Assembly: GCF_963678635.1 (NCBI RefSeq)
Contig: NC_087068.1
Coordinates: forward strand, 29,018,318-29,082,317
Direction: 5' to 3'
Length of the DNA: 64,000 nucleotides
DNA from: Symsagittifera roscoffensis
Lineage: Eukaryota; Xenacoelomorpha; Acoela; Convolutidae
Numbering within the stretch: the first letter of the stretch is position 1; each line of letters opens with the position of its first letter. Under the pieces are notes generated by a model that was not told the DNA's origin, made no database searches, and saw nothing but the letters and a program-made list of their open reading frames with translations. Both the position numbers and the translations under genes were made by a program. This document shows, piece after piece, positions 30,692 to 41,648 of this stretch.

Positions 30692-32166
30692 TCTTCATCT
30701 CACGATCATCTGCAAAATACACAAAAGAAAAATGAAAAATAGAAAACTTCTTCAAATTGTTTAAAATTCTATTAATATTTTGCACAAGCTAATTTAAATA
30801 AAATTCATACCAATGTAGTAAATTAATTTATAAATTGTTTCCCCACAAGCAGTAAATCTAATAATGATGAAAATTTGTACCTTAATTTTTCCCAAAAACT
30901 AGCAGTAAAATTGAATTCTATGTAGTAAATTAATAAAACGCAAATGCAGTACTAATTTTTTGATATTTTCATTCACCCGCACAAGAATTCTATCCAAACT
31001 CGCACAGCTCGCCCACGAAGAATTGTTTAAAATAATGAATTTCAGTTTCAAGTTTTCACACTCAACAACTCTAACACACGATAACAAGTTTCAAACTTTC
31101 CTTTAACCCGGTTGGAAAGGAGTTATATACTAAACAAAACTAACCAATGCAGCTTACTAAACACCACAACACATAGAATAACAGCATGACTAAGAAAAGG
31201 AAACCAACGGTACCCAAACCGGATTAACCCAGTTTAAAATTATAAAGTCTAAGAAAAAAATGATAAAACACAAAAAAGTCGAAAGACAAACCCATACCAA
31301 AAACAATTCGATTTTCGAAAAAAGGACACAACCAACGAAACATAAGAAAAACCACAATAAACCCAACATAAAACGTTATCACATAACAGGACCTCTCACA
31401 GAAACCGCACGAAATCATACTCCCACTCCTGGCCTAACCCACCAGAGAGGACGTCCTGAGCATGCTCTATAGCAGGCCTAACCCACCGCGCTACATCCAC
31501 GCTTTGTGACCACACTTCTATTTTTAATAAGAGGTACTCAAGGGTGAGTAACTCTTCAAAATAACTGAACTAAAACAGAAAGCTTTTGTGAAAACAACTA
31601 ACCAAAATCATAATTAAAACACCAAACTAATAAAAATTTTAAAAAATGTAAATTATACCTTGCAGTATATAGATCAGCATACAACACCAAAGACGAACAT
31701 CCAAAGACAAAATGACCCCACTACACTCGAAAAAGAATGGCCAACCACAATCAATATGCCGCCCACAATTACAACTCAAAGGATTTAGAGTACGACTTGA
31801 CTTCGCAGAAAAGGACTTCATTGAACTAGAACAATGACCACCTCGATGTTCAAGTATACGTACAGATCCGAGTAACCAGGCATCCCCTCCACGCACAATC
31901 TCCACGCCATTCCCAGACAAGGTCAAACACAAAGAAGTTCTCTACATGAAACGGAAAAACCTGTCATAGCCAACCATTCTGAAATCAGATTTGAGTTTGT
32001 TGCGAAAACCCAGTCGTTGTCTTGAGAATACACAACGATTGAATCTGGGACTTCTCTAATAAGAAAACCCAGAAGAAATATGATGTTCGCCAAATACCAA
32101 CGTTCGTCATCCATCCTTTGAATTACAGAAAGACTATTCTAAAAAACTCTGTAAAACCCGGATGGG
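30609..32166 (+). other. Retroelement 3' region before the LTR
   Basis: About 1.5 kb with no convincing sense ORF (31260-31472 is 70 aa, basic, probably chance). It changes character at about 31400: the first part is AT-rich like the rest of the element, the second part (31400-32160) is more GC-balanced and carries antisense ORFs. Immediately before the 3' LTR there is no long purine run; ACCCGGATGGG is the best polypurine candidate and it is weak. Confidence 0.5.
31639..32114 (-). other. Antisense ORF pair in the 3' region, possibly captured sequence
   Basis: On the minus strand, 32114-31923 encodes 63 aa starting MDDERWYLANIIFLLGFLI, a signal-peptide or membrane-like start. The overlapping frame 31932-31639 (97 aa) is Cys-rich (SCNCGRHIDCGW, RLWCCM), and near its 3' end lies a donor-like CAAG|GTATAA. 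The two frames overlap by about 10 nt. Base composition differs from the A-rich, G-poor element coding strand. I infer a captured host fragment in reverse orientation; it may also be non-coding. Confidence 0.3.
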
Positions 32167-32577
32167 TGGAACCTGATCTAAACTACATTTTATGATTGGA
32201 TAAATTAGATATTTTACCACTGTAAAGTATTTAATATTAACCAATCATGATCCATCTAACTAACAACCCACTTATTTGTAAGTGCTGAAATTACTTGTAA
32301 TTTCAGCACCAGAGAGATTTGAATTTAACTTAGAAATTAGTTGGACTCTCCAAGAAGACTTCAGCGGCCGCAATAAACCAGTATACCCTAGATCTATTGA
32401 GCCTAGCAGAGACTAGTTAAACAACCTGAGACTAGATAGTATAAGAGTAAGATTAGGATCGGTATTAGACTAAGAAGTTGCACGAATCTATCCGGCCGAA
32501 AATAAGATAGCGTGACGAGCAGACGGTGTACCCTATCCGAAATTACTCTATGAGTTAACCACCTCGGTTATAACTCA
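32167..32577 (+). repeat. 3' long terminal repeat
   Basis: 411 bp, matching the 5' LTR at every base in my side-by-side reading. Palindrome at 32282-32309; AATAAA at 32372-32377. Confidence 0.95.
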
Positions 32578-32581
32578 ACAG
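32578..32581. repeat. Target site duplication, right (ACAG)
   Basis: Matches 2952-2955. Sequence from 32582 on is therefore the continuation of the interrupted host locus. Confidence 0.9.
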
Positions 32582-33317
32582 ACCAAGTTTGAAAAATGAT
32601 ATGAGTCATTACCAAGGAAAAACGATCATACCAGATGTAGAAATTGTCCAAAAATACGCAAAAACGGTCAACTTAATCCACAAATTGGAAAAAAAATTCA
32701 CAGTGATTGCACAGTGCCTCCAAACATATAGGAAAGTACCGTGCAATCATCCGCTATTGCAAACATCCGCAAAGTCCAAAAAAGTGCAAACTTAGAGATT
32801 AAAGCATAAAAAACGGATTAGAAAAATTAATGTGAAAAAATTAAACAATACTGCTCGTATCAGGGCGAAACCCTGAATGTTCCGACTGCCTTTTAAGGTT
32901 TATGGAGCAGTAATGACATCAAAAAAATTAAATGTAAAAAAAAAGAAATTTTTTTTCTTAGATTTGAAATTTTTCAATTAAAATCATCCCCCCACACGCC
33001 GTATAAAGTACAAAAGGATAGATTTCGCCCATTGTAATGAATCAATTATGTTAAATACGCTTCTTTCAACTAATTTGGAACAACTTCTAAGACGGATTAA
33101 ATATCGGCTTACGCGTTAATAGCACGAAATACATCGCGCATTAATTGTCCCAAATTGGCCTAAATGCCTGTCTTTAAACCGCCATAATTTTAGTTAAAAA
33201 ATCGAAATTTGTCTGAAGAAAAAAAAACACCACGAACACAAATATTCCGATACTTTCGTATCACAAGTCGGAACAACAAGGATAGCCGCTTACTGCTCAA
33301 GTAGCATAGAATTTTCC
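32582..33317. other. Host flank with a dispersed repeat
   Basis: Continuation of the locus cut by the retroelement. No further exon of the 2357-2922 gene is evident: 32589-32795 is open for 68 codons but unremarkable. From about 32850 to 33160 it is a diverged copy of the repeat at 37771-38085. Confidence 0.45.
32850..33160 (+). repeat. Dispersed repeat, copy a
   Basis: Starts ACTGCTCGTATCAGGGC and shares long blocks with 36751-36775 plus 37771-38085 (for example TCTAAGACGGATTAAAT and TTAATTGTCCCAAATTGG). AATTTGGAACAA near 33073 and TTGTCCCAAATT near 33146 are inverted relative to each other. A shorter relative with a TCAGGGC...GCCCTGA hairpin lies at 34266-34282 and 35027-35043. Confidence 0.65.
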
Positions 33318-33325
33318 AATCAGAG

Positions 33326-33746
33326 CAGGGGCAGATCTAGGATTTTCTCGGGGGGGGCGGATTTTCAAAAATTTTTGAAAATGTTGTCGACTTTTTTTAG
33401 GTTTACTGAATTGATTTTTCGAGCTCTCCCAAAGTTCGGTTTAGTCCCTGTTTCGGCCAAATTTTCTGCGCCGCAGGCAAAGTTTTGAAAAAACAATCCA
33501 AAAAAGGCCTTTTCAGGCAATTTTTAAAAATTTTTGACCAAAAAATCGCGTTTTTTCGGCACGCGCTCCCTTCCCTCTCAAAGTTAGTATATATTGGCGC
33601 CAAAAGCGCCTTAAGAAAAATTTTAGGTTTGGTTGTCCAAAACTGGATTTCTTAAAAAAGACCAAAGGGGGACCCTTTTGTTCGGCAGGGGGTCGAATCC
33701 CTGAGAAATGGCGTCCGCCCCCCCCCCCCCCCTAAATCCGCCCCTG
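33326..33746. mobile_element. hAT-like MITE
   Basis: 421 bp with imperfect inverted ends: CAGGGGCAGATCTAGG at the left and the complement of CCTAAATCCGCCCCTG at the right, each followed inward by a long G (or C) run. Flanking octamers AATCAGAG (33318-33325) and GATCATAG (33747-33754) match at 6 of 8 sites, as an aged 8-bp hAT duplication would. No transposase; an internal inverted-type copy near AAGCGCC is too short to code. Confidence 0.65.
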
Positions 33747-33754
33747 GATCATAG

Positions 33755-34118
33755 TCCAAAACAATACAAGGTTTTTTTTCAAGTTAGGATCATTTTTTTC
33801 TGCTTGGTGTGATAAAAAAATCTGAACAAAAAATTGGAACTTAGAAAAATCAGACAGTCCTTGTAAAATAAGCAAAAATTGTAGAAAAATTACTAAGAAA
33901 ACGAAAAATATCAAAAAAACTCAGTCTTTTTGCAGGAATTTTTTCAGTCTTTAAAGTTTTCTATTTCCGAATGGCGCTATAAACTAAAACACAATTTTAC
34001 TTGTGTAAAAATAAATTTTCATTGCCTAAATTAAGCAAAAATAGGCTACTGTAAACCTGTTTGCTCGCTTAATCGCAACTTTAGGGAAAAAACAAAAAAA
34101 TTTAAGCCTGTTTTTCTT
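33755..34118. other. AT-rich spacer, nothing recognised
   Basis: No ORF, repeat or RNA structure stands out. Confidence 0.4.
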
Positions 34119-34833
34119 GGTAATGAGACAACTGTTTGGAAGCTTTTTAATCTCGTTCGAGTCACGACTGACAGGGTCTCAATATGATATATCTTTCAAT
34201 CCATTCCTGGTAACTGATTTTGCCTGGAAAACGAAAAAAAAAAATGAAACAAGACTGCTCATATATCAGGGCAAAGCCCTGAATGTTCCGAATGTCCCGT
34301 AATTCACAACGAACAGTTATTCGGAAAAGAAATTAGAGAAACCTGTAAATTTTGGACAAAAATGAAGTGTAAATATTTGAGTCATACGAGTTTATTACGA
34401 GCAATTAGCTAGCCTCAACTCAATTTGGAACGGTTTTGTTGTGCGGGATAATTTGCCACGCATAAACAATTCGCATTACGCTCTCAGCATTATGAATAAA
34501 CTCTTCAAAGCGTGCATAGTTTAGTCCAGAACATGGCCAGTTTGGCATTTTTCAAACCCCCCGAACTTTACAAAAAATAATCGAAGGAAAAATATCTCTT
34601 TATGTTTGAACTCAGGAAGTCAATATCTTCAATAGAGTATATATTTTTTTTGTTGAAAACTATTATTTCGATCGACAAAATGACTGAATAAAAAGAAACG
34701 CACCGAGCATAAATGTTTCGGTTCCTTCGAAAGTCAGAATAAAAAAGAAAATACTAAAATACACCCGAATATAAAATTTCTCTCCATTTTTTGAATGGTC
34801 GAAACAAAACCAACGCTTTTTTCAACTTTTGGT
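34119..34833 (+). repeat. Direct repeat (about 0.7 kb), unit 1
   Basis: Matches 34869-35597 closely, with a 10-13-bp insertion in unit 2 near 34957. Contains the hairpin TCAGGGCAAAGCCCTGA at 34266-34282. Between the units (34834-34870) GGTAATGAGACAACT is iterated, suggesting slippage or unequal exchange created the pair. Non-coding. Confidence 0.8.
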
Positions 34834-34868
34834 AATGAGAAAACTGGTAATGAGGTAATGAGACAACT

Positions 34869-35597
34869 GGTAATGAGACAACTGTTTGGAAGCTTTTTAA
34901 TCTCGTTCGAGTCACGACTGACAGGGTCTCAATATGATATATCTTTCAATCCATTCACATAACTATTCCTGGTAACTGATTTTGCCTGGAAAACGAAAAA
35001 AAAAATGAAACAAGACTGCTCATATATCAGGGCAAAGCCCTGAATGTTCCGAATGTCCCGTAATTCACAACGAACAGTTATTGGGAAAAGAAATAAGAGA
35101 AACCTGTAAATTTTGGACAAAATTGAAGTGTAAATATTTGAGTCATACGAGATTATTACGAGCAATTAGCTAGCCTCAACTCAATTTGGAACGATTTTGT
35201 TGTGCGGGATAATCTGCCACGCATAAAAAATTCGCATAACGCTCTCAGCATTATGAATAAATTGTTCAAAGCGTGCATAATTTAGTCCAGAACATGGCCA
35301 GTTTGGCATTTTTCAAACCCCCCGAACTTTACAAAAAATAATCGAAGGAAAAATATCTCTTTATGTTTGAACTCAGGAAGTCAATATCTTCAATAGAGTA
35401 TATATTTTTTTTGTTGAAAACTATTATTTCGATCGACAAAATGACTGAATAAAAAGAACCGCACCGAGCATAAATGTTTCGGTTCCTTCGAAAGTCAGAA
35501 TAAAAAAGAAAATACTAAAATACACCCGAATATAAAATTTCTCTCCATTTTTTGAATGGTCGAAACAAAACCAACGCTTCTTTCAACTTTTGTTAGC
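34869..35597 (+). repeat. Direct repeat (about 0.7 kb), unit 2
   Basis: Second unit, with the same hairpin at 35027-35043. It ends at ...TTTCAACTTTTG, after which the sequences part. Confidence 0.8.
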
Positions 35598-36775
35598 AGC
35601 ATTTTTTCATTTGTTATAAAAAATTGCAGACTTTTTGCAAATTTTGGTGAACATTTCATTTCGCTGTTTCCTATTTCTTATGATTGACATGGCTCCTCTA
35701 TGGCAAAAACTGTTTGATGAAAAATGTTTATCAGCCGCATTGCAAAATAACGTGCAGTCATCCGGATGCGCAAGCGTCATCCAGCATTTCAATCTTTCAA
35801 ATGTGCAAGTGCATTGCAAGCTTACAAACAACGTTGGTGAACGTTTTTAAAAACTTAACTATCTAATCTCTGCTGTTCGCTTAAAAAATCGCTTTGTATC
35901 CGAACTTAATATATCACAGCAAACTGAATTCATTGAAACTCTGGAGTGATTTCACGGAGCAAATCAGCACTTCGAATATTTTGGAGCATCATTCTATTCA
36001 ACTGGTTGTTACGCATGCAAAAAAGCTCAGTTTTTTTTTACAAAAAAAAACGGAACGTTTAGATTGTGCTCGGTATGAAGTTTTTCTTCTTCTGATCAAT
36101 TTTGACCTTCTAAAACTCAAGTTGGACGGAATAAAATTAGCAAAACTTTGCGTGTTGGTCTTTAAGTTGGGAAAGAATTAAACATGCGATTAAATGTTAA
36201 AATGTCTTCGAAAACAACAATGTTTACTTTAATTAATTTCTGCGCGCAAATTTACGCGTAAGTCTCAACTTTTTTGGTTCCATACGGACGAAATACCATT
36301 TTAGGACTGGAGAGGGATCTCACTTTTGTTTCTACGGAAGAGCCGAAGAATTTTACGACGGCAAAAATTTACAAGATTATTTGGATTGACAAAAAATTTC
36401 GTGACTCATGCTCCTGCAATTTTATACTGATTTAACCAAATAGACACCAAAAAATGCTCATTAGAATAGCCACGCAATTGCAAGTTCAAGGTAAACTTTG
36501 ATAGTTTTGCTGACTCTTCAATAATTTGTTTACATAGCAAATAGAAGAAAACGCAAATAATTTTATGCTTTCGGCTAATAATTTCATGCTTTCTTCTAAT
36601 TTGATAAAATTTTAAACAATTCTAATAAATGCGAGAAAACGCATGGTTGTTTTTATTATTCAGTCAAATTACGGCGATTAAAAAAAGAGTTTGTACCAAA
36701 AGAGCTTTATACCTCATCGAAGGTATCAGTTCTAGATTTTAAATATAACCAGACTGCTAGTATCAGGGCGAACCA
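35598..36775. other. Unique AT-rich sequence, then start of dispersed repeat
   Basis: A 71-codon frame at 35635-35850 and a 95-codon frame at 35894-36181 have no recognisable motif, and I do not call them. 36751-36775 (GACTGCTAGTATCAGGGCG) is the left end of dispersed repeat copy b, cut by the element at 36776. Confidence 0.4.
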
Positions 36776-37770
36776 GGAGTTCATGGATAATCATCAATTA
36801 TATTGAATTTTCGTGGTCTGTCTCAACAAATTTCGGTAATGATCGATTATAATCGATTTAAAAAGTATTATAATGAAACTACTTTTCTAATCAAAGAAAT
36901 CCGAATAAAATTACAAAACAATCGATTATAATCCATTAGAAATGATGGATTATAATCTTTATGTTTTTAAGGTCAATATAATGCATTATAATCGATTATA
37001 ATCCATTGAAAATGGATTATAATCCTAATACTTTTATTGCCAAAATAATTCATTATAATCGATTATCGAGGTTATTTGTGAAATTTACATTTTTATCAAA
37101 TTTATCTCATTTCCTGTTTAGTGCAGTTGCTACGTAAAACGTTTCGAAAAATGCTACAGATTTCACGTTGAAATGTATACATTTTTTAAAATATAATACA
37201 AATGTGGTTTGAACAGTGTTCCCCCCGTTAACTGTAACCCCCCCCCCCCTGTTTACTTTAACTACCTTTTCAGTTTACTTTACCCACCACCCCCGCCCCC
37301 TCCCCACAAGTGTCGTTCGCCCCCGTACCCCCCTTTTTATTGGTAGACTTTGGGTAGTGGGTTTATGATTGACACCCTCTCTCTCTAATTGCGGGGAAAT
37401 GAAAATGAGGGGGTGACATTAGACATGGCATTTTTTTTGCAAATTTCCTGCAAAACTTGCAAAAATTCTGCAAAAATAATCTAATTTAGTTCAAAAAATA
37501 TAAGGTTTTATAGTCAAAAATAATGGATTAATGGGATTTTTAGGGCAAAAATAATCGATTATATTGGATTATCTTGGCAAAAATAATCAATTTCATTGCC
37601 AAAAATAATGGATTTTAATGGATTACAATAGATTTTTATTTTTCGAAAAAAATCGATGTTATTGACCAATCAATCGATTACGTGGTCTAATTTGGCACAA
37701 TAATGGATTATAATGAGAACATTTTGGACAAAAAAATTTCATTACAATCGATTATTATCCATGGAACTCC
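36776..37770. mobile_element. 995-bp non-autonomous inverted-repeat element
   Basis: Ends GGAGTTC(C)ATGGATAAT in inverted orientation (left 36776, right 37770). It interrupts dispersed repeat copy b, which continues on the other side at about 37771. Inside, ATTATAATCGATTATAATCC-type motifs are iterated in both flanks, with a C-rich core (37219-37350). Non-coding. Subterminal repeats of this kind often bind a transposase, but the family is unknown. Confidence 0.6.
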
Positions 37771-38085
37771 GGTGCGGGAAGCGCTGAATGATCCGACTGC
37801 TTCTTAAGTTTTATAAAGCAGTAGTAACATAGAAAAAAAATAAATGTAATAAAACAAAATGAAGGTTTTTTTCTACAATTTGATTTCTTTTATGAAATTA
37901 CCACCCCATACGCCATATAAAGTACAAAAGAATAGATTTCCCTCATTGTAACAAACCAATTATGGCAAATAAGTTTCTTTCAACCAATTTGGAACAATTT
38001 CTAAGACGGATTAAATCTCCGCTTACGCGTTACTTAGCGCGAAATGTATTGCGCGTTAATTGTCCCAAATTGGTCAAATTGGCAA
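37771..38085 (+). repeat. Dispersed repeat, copy b (right part)
   Basis: Continues the repeat broken at 36775. Aligns with 32872-33160 through CGACTGC, GTATAAAG-like, TCTAAGACGGATTAAAT and TTAATTGTCCCAAATTGG blocks. Confidence 0.65.
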
Positions 38086-38179
38086 CCCGGACTCAGTAAA
38101 AAGAGAAAATAATCGATTATATTAAAATCGTTCTTTAAGCAAAACTTTAATTAATTATAAATGCCAATTTTAGATCTTG

Positions 38180-40024
38180 CCCAGTAAACAATTGGGTGTT
38201 GCATAAGTGTTGCAAGAATGTTCCAGAATGTTCCAAATCATTTTGAGAAGTCGGAACGCCGAGTATTTATGTCGTATGTTTACATGGTTGAGCTCGGCAG
38301 TTGGAACGTTCTGGAACGTTCATGAAACACTTGTGGAACAGTTTTCAAATCCTGATTGGAACAAAATGGAACGGTCATTCGGCTTTCCGACTGCTGTCAT
38401 TAATGGAAATTGTGTGGAACGTTCCAGAATGTTCCAGGAACGTTCCATGTCTAGTGTGGCATCCGGGGAATTTTTTCAACGTTCTGGGAATTTCACCGGA
38501 ACTCTTGTTAAACGTTCTAAGAACAACTTGGGAACACTTTTCAACCCCTCAATATTTCAACCCCTCAATCGTTCCGGGTCTGTGGTATACTTTCGTTTTT
38601 CTACCTTGAGAACGTTTTTGGAACAGTCTAGAAACGTTTTTGGAAAGTATTTCTAACCCTAACGGAAATATGGTTGTGAATTAATCTTTATAGAAGATTC
38701 TTAAAATATTCTCTAGCAGGATCTCTAGCAGGATCTCTAACAAAGAAGAACGTTTTTGAAACAAAATTGGAGATTGTTTTCGGAACATTCTGGAACAACA
38801 ACTCAGAACGTTTCAGAAACATGCCATAGCATTATCATGGAATGTTTTGGAAATGTTTTGTTCAGCAACTAAGAACGTTTAAGATACATGCCGGAGCAAT
38901 ATCGTGGAATGTTTTGGAAATGTTTCGTCCTATTCTCTGAGGACGTTCTGAGAACGTTTTGAAGTCGTTCTAGAACCTACTGAGGTTCTTGGAAAAATTA
39001 TCAGATAAATTAAAACAATTTGAAATCAGAAGTTATAAAGTTGTACACCAAATGAAACAAGACAGAAACAATGAAATTTTCATTCTAAAAGTCACTGATG
39101 TCTGCACATTGGTAGTCGCAGATTGGCAGACAGCGTTCTTGCCGAAATACTGTGACAACGTCTTTCTCGTTTTGTCTGCCGTCATGCCATCAGTCTCATT
39201 TGCACTGATGATAATCGAAGCTAATGTTGTTTTGTCGAAGCATTCGAAGGAAGTGGTGGTGTGCCTTGGGTACCGGAAGCGCGCAATGACTGAGAGCTCC
39301 ATCACAAGCTCCAGGGCATATCGTGAACGTTCCTTTAGCCGGATAACACTTGATTTCCTGTTTCAGCATCTACTTCAACTGAAACAAACTGAGAACGTGT
39401 CTGAAACGTTTCTGGAAAATTCTTAAAACATTGAAGATATAATTCAGCCGTATATTCCAGGCATGTTCTCAGCATGTTCCATGCGAATATTCCTGAAGAG
39501 TAACAAAAATTTGTATTCGCAAAAGATTGCTAGTGCAAAACGTTTTCAGAACGTTTTGGAATATTTCAGCCGTATGTTCCAGGCATTTTCTCAGCATGTT
39601 CCATGCGAATATTCCTGAAGAGTAACAAAAATTTGTATTCGCAAAAGATTGCTAGTGCAAAACGTTTTCAGAACGTTTTGGAATATTTCAGCCGTATGTT
39701 CCAGGCATTTTCTCAGCATATTTCATCAAAAGTCTTCCCAAACAAGATCGTCTCAAACGTTTCTCGTTCCCGGCTGAGACCTAATGAAACGTTTTTGGAA
39801 CCTTCCGAGAACAGTGTTCCAGAAGTGTTCCAAAATGTTCTGCGTGCGAATTGTCGTGTCCAATCAGATTCGAGCGCTCAAAAAGCCGACAATCTACGAG
39901 CCGTGTCGGCTTTTGGAACGTTTCAGGCACGTTCCAGAACTGTTTCAGGCACGTTCTGAAAATGGTTCTTCACGGCTATAATTCTAGAAAAATGTTCCAA
40001 AATTCGACCAAATTGTTTACTGGG
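38180..40024. mobile_element. 1.85-kb element filled with GGAACGTTC-type repeats
   Basis: Inverted ends CCCAGTAAACAATT-GG (left 38180) and the complement of CCAAATTGTTTACTGGG (right 40024). The right flank is TTAA and the left CTTG, so a TTAA-type target (piggyBac-like) is possible but unproven. The interior is packed with alternating GAA and TTC pentamers (GGAACGTTCTGGAACGTTC and relatives) over nearly its full length. A block at about 39050-39310 is of different, more complex composition; its frames (38989-39426 plus, 39033-39305 minus) match nothing I know. Open frames elsewhere in the element are a by-product of the repeats. Confidence 0.6.
39459..39716 (+). repeat. 122-bp tandem repeat, two units
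   Basis: ATGCGAATATTCCTGAAGAG recurs at 39481 and 39603, and the whole 122-bp period including AACGTTTTCAGAACGTTTTG is repeated almost exactly. A recent duplication inside the GGAACGTTC-rich element. Confidence 0.85.
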
Positions 40025-40397
40025 TTAAACGATTTATAATCCATTATAATGATAAATTTTTTTGACAGTATAAAAAATTAATAATAAATTATAATTGATT
40101 TTAATTTTTCCGAAAACCTCTTATAATCTCTTATAATCCTTTTTTCAATCAAAATATTGTTTTACAAGAAAAATCACAAATAATGGATTATAATTTAGCT
40201 ATTCTGCTTGAAAATACAGTAAAAATCAGTAAGAAGTAAGAAATCAGTAAGCCAGGGGCGGATATGAGATTTTATCGACAAAAATTTTTGAAAAAAAAAA
40301 ACACTTAAAAAGCACACAAAATAAAACAAAAAAAAAACCAAATGAAGCGATGATGTTTTTGAATAAAAATAGTTTATAATCGATGAAAATGGATTAT
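40025..40397. other. AT-rich spacer with ATAATCGATTATAAT motifs
   Basis: Non-coding. The motifs resemble those inside 36776-37770, so this may be a degraded relative, but ends are not visible. Confidence 0.35.
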
Positions 40398-40660
40398 AAT
40401 TTAATAAACTTTCAGAAATAGTTTTTCAAAAAATAATCGATTATAATCGATTATAATGGGTTTTTATTACAAAAAATAGTAACATTATAATCCATTTTTA
40501 ATCGACTATAATCTCTTTTTTTGAAACTTTTTATGGAGACCTATTTTTGAAATTTGTGAAATTTATCATGATCTATTATTTTGTCTTTTTCCTGAGTGCG
40601 GGAATCTTTAAACCCCCATATTTTTACGAAAAACATTCACAAGTGAGTAGTATAGTAAAA

Positions 40661-40811
40661 GTGGCTAGGAAAATGACCACTTTTAACCCCCCCCCCCAAA
40701 ATTCAGTGTGCCGTTGTACTTACCACTTTTAACCCCCAAAGGGGTTAAAGCCCCTACTTTTTCGGGCACGCATGTTTTAAGGGGGGTTAAAATTGGTAAT
40801 TTTCCAGCCAC
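40661..40811. mobile_element. Small foldback MITE, copy 1
   Basis: Inverted arms GTGGCTAGGAAAATGACCA... and the complement of ...TGGTAATTTTCCAGCCAC, with a C run, an internal AACCCCCAAAGGGGTT hairpin and a G run. About 150 bp, non-coding. Family unknown. Confidence 0.6.
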
Positions 40812-41303
40812 TTTATGGAAACGGGGAAGGAATTAGGTTTTGGTTGGTGCATGTTTTCCCTTCTAAAGTTTGGGGGTATTGGCTTGTTTACATGTAAAAT
40901 GACGTTATATACCTATTATATGCAACCAAACTATATGGTATATAGGAAAGCCAATATTTTGGCAGCGTAGCTTAACTGTTGGCTGCGGTGAACGATTTCC
41001 TTCAAAATTGCATGTTTTATTGCTGAATCTCGAAGAAAGGAAAATTCGTCAAGTACGGCGGCCGCCAACTCTATTTAGGCAGAAATAAATGATCAATTTG
41101 GCCGAAATAAGAATGAAAATTTTCTTTAAGCCAAATGAAGGTAAAAACAAAGAAAAATTACGAAACACTGAAAACTCTAAAATAATGAAATTGGCTTGAA
41201 AATTTCTACATTTCCATTTTCCGTGTCTACAGAAGACTGAAAAAACGTCTGAAATTTATGACAAAAGCTTTGATTTTATTGAAAGTTTGAAAGAGCTAAT
41301 AAG

Positions 41304-41648
41304 TTGAAGTGGGTAAAGATCTTGAAAAACGAGAACATTGATGCAAGCCAAAATTGCCCATTAATTTTGCTGCAGCCATTTCTAAGACTTGCATATACCA
41401 CTTTAAAAAGGAAAGAATTTTCGGGGCTTCTAGAAAACGTTAAGTATTTCCTATTAACGTTTTGTGCTAACAGATTTTTTGAGAATATTCATCAAAGCGG
41501 ACCTAGAAACTGGGAGAAAACTGTTATTTGTGTGCCAATATATACGACAGAACAGAGTGACCATCGAATAAAGCAGGTGAAAACTTATTTGCGACTTTTA
41601 AGGAAAGCAGATATTCAAATTAGAGCAAATTCAATCGGCAAAGACTGA
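41304..41648 (+). CDS. Doubtful 114-aa ORF
   Basis: Open for 114 codons, and the predicted protein is identical in the second tandem unit (45688-46032). No signal peptide, motif or splice context is convincing. Identity between units reflects recent duplication, not selection, so this is listed only as a possibility. Confidence 0.12.
   Translation: MKWVKILKNENIDASQNCPLILLQPFLRLAYTTLKRKEFSGLLENVKYFLLTFCANRFFENIHQSGPRNWEKTVICVPIYTTEQSDHRIKQVKTYLRLLRKADIQIRANSIGKD

Larger units (their letters stand above)
2956..32577 (+). mobile_element. Giant Ty3/gypsy-type LTR retroelement with env-like gene and internal tandem duplication
   Basis: Two 411-bp LTRs (TG...CA) flanked by ACAG duplications bound a 29,622-bp element. 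Domain order in pol is protease, RT, RNase H, integrase, the Ty3/gypsy (Metaviridae) order. Contents from the left: leader, basic ORF0, degenerate gag-pol copy 1, 62-aa membrane ORF, AUG-less ORF X, truncated env, then a second run of gag-pol, 62-aa ORF, X, full env, ORF5 and a 1.5-kb 3' region. There is no LTR between the two runs, so this is not two nested or adjacent elements. The coding strand is visibly A-rich and G-poor. The element sits in the sense orientation in a probable host intron. With gag-pol broken in both copies it is probably non-autonomous as assembled, though some breaks are single-base homopolymer differences that could be assembly errors. Confidence 0.93.

Noticed and set aside
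15705-32577. Second complete retroelement inserted next to the first
   Set aside because: No LTR, primer site, leader or target duplication occurs at 15704/15705; the join is in the middle of two coding regions.
38207-38656. 149-codon ORF in the GGAACGTTC-rich block, and the overlapping 102-codon frame
   Set aside because: Repetition of stop-free pentamers produces open frames by itself, and the products are repeats of the same short motif.
38180-40024. A real heat-shock promoter
   Set aside because: No heat-shock gene or core promoter is adjacent and the motif fills 1.8 kb between inverted ends, which fits a repeat element better.
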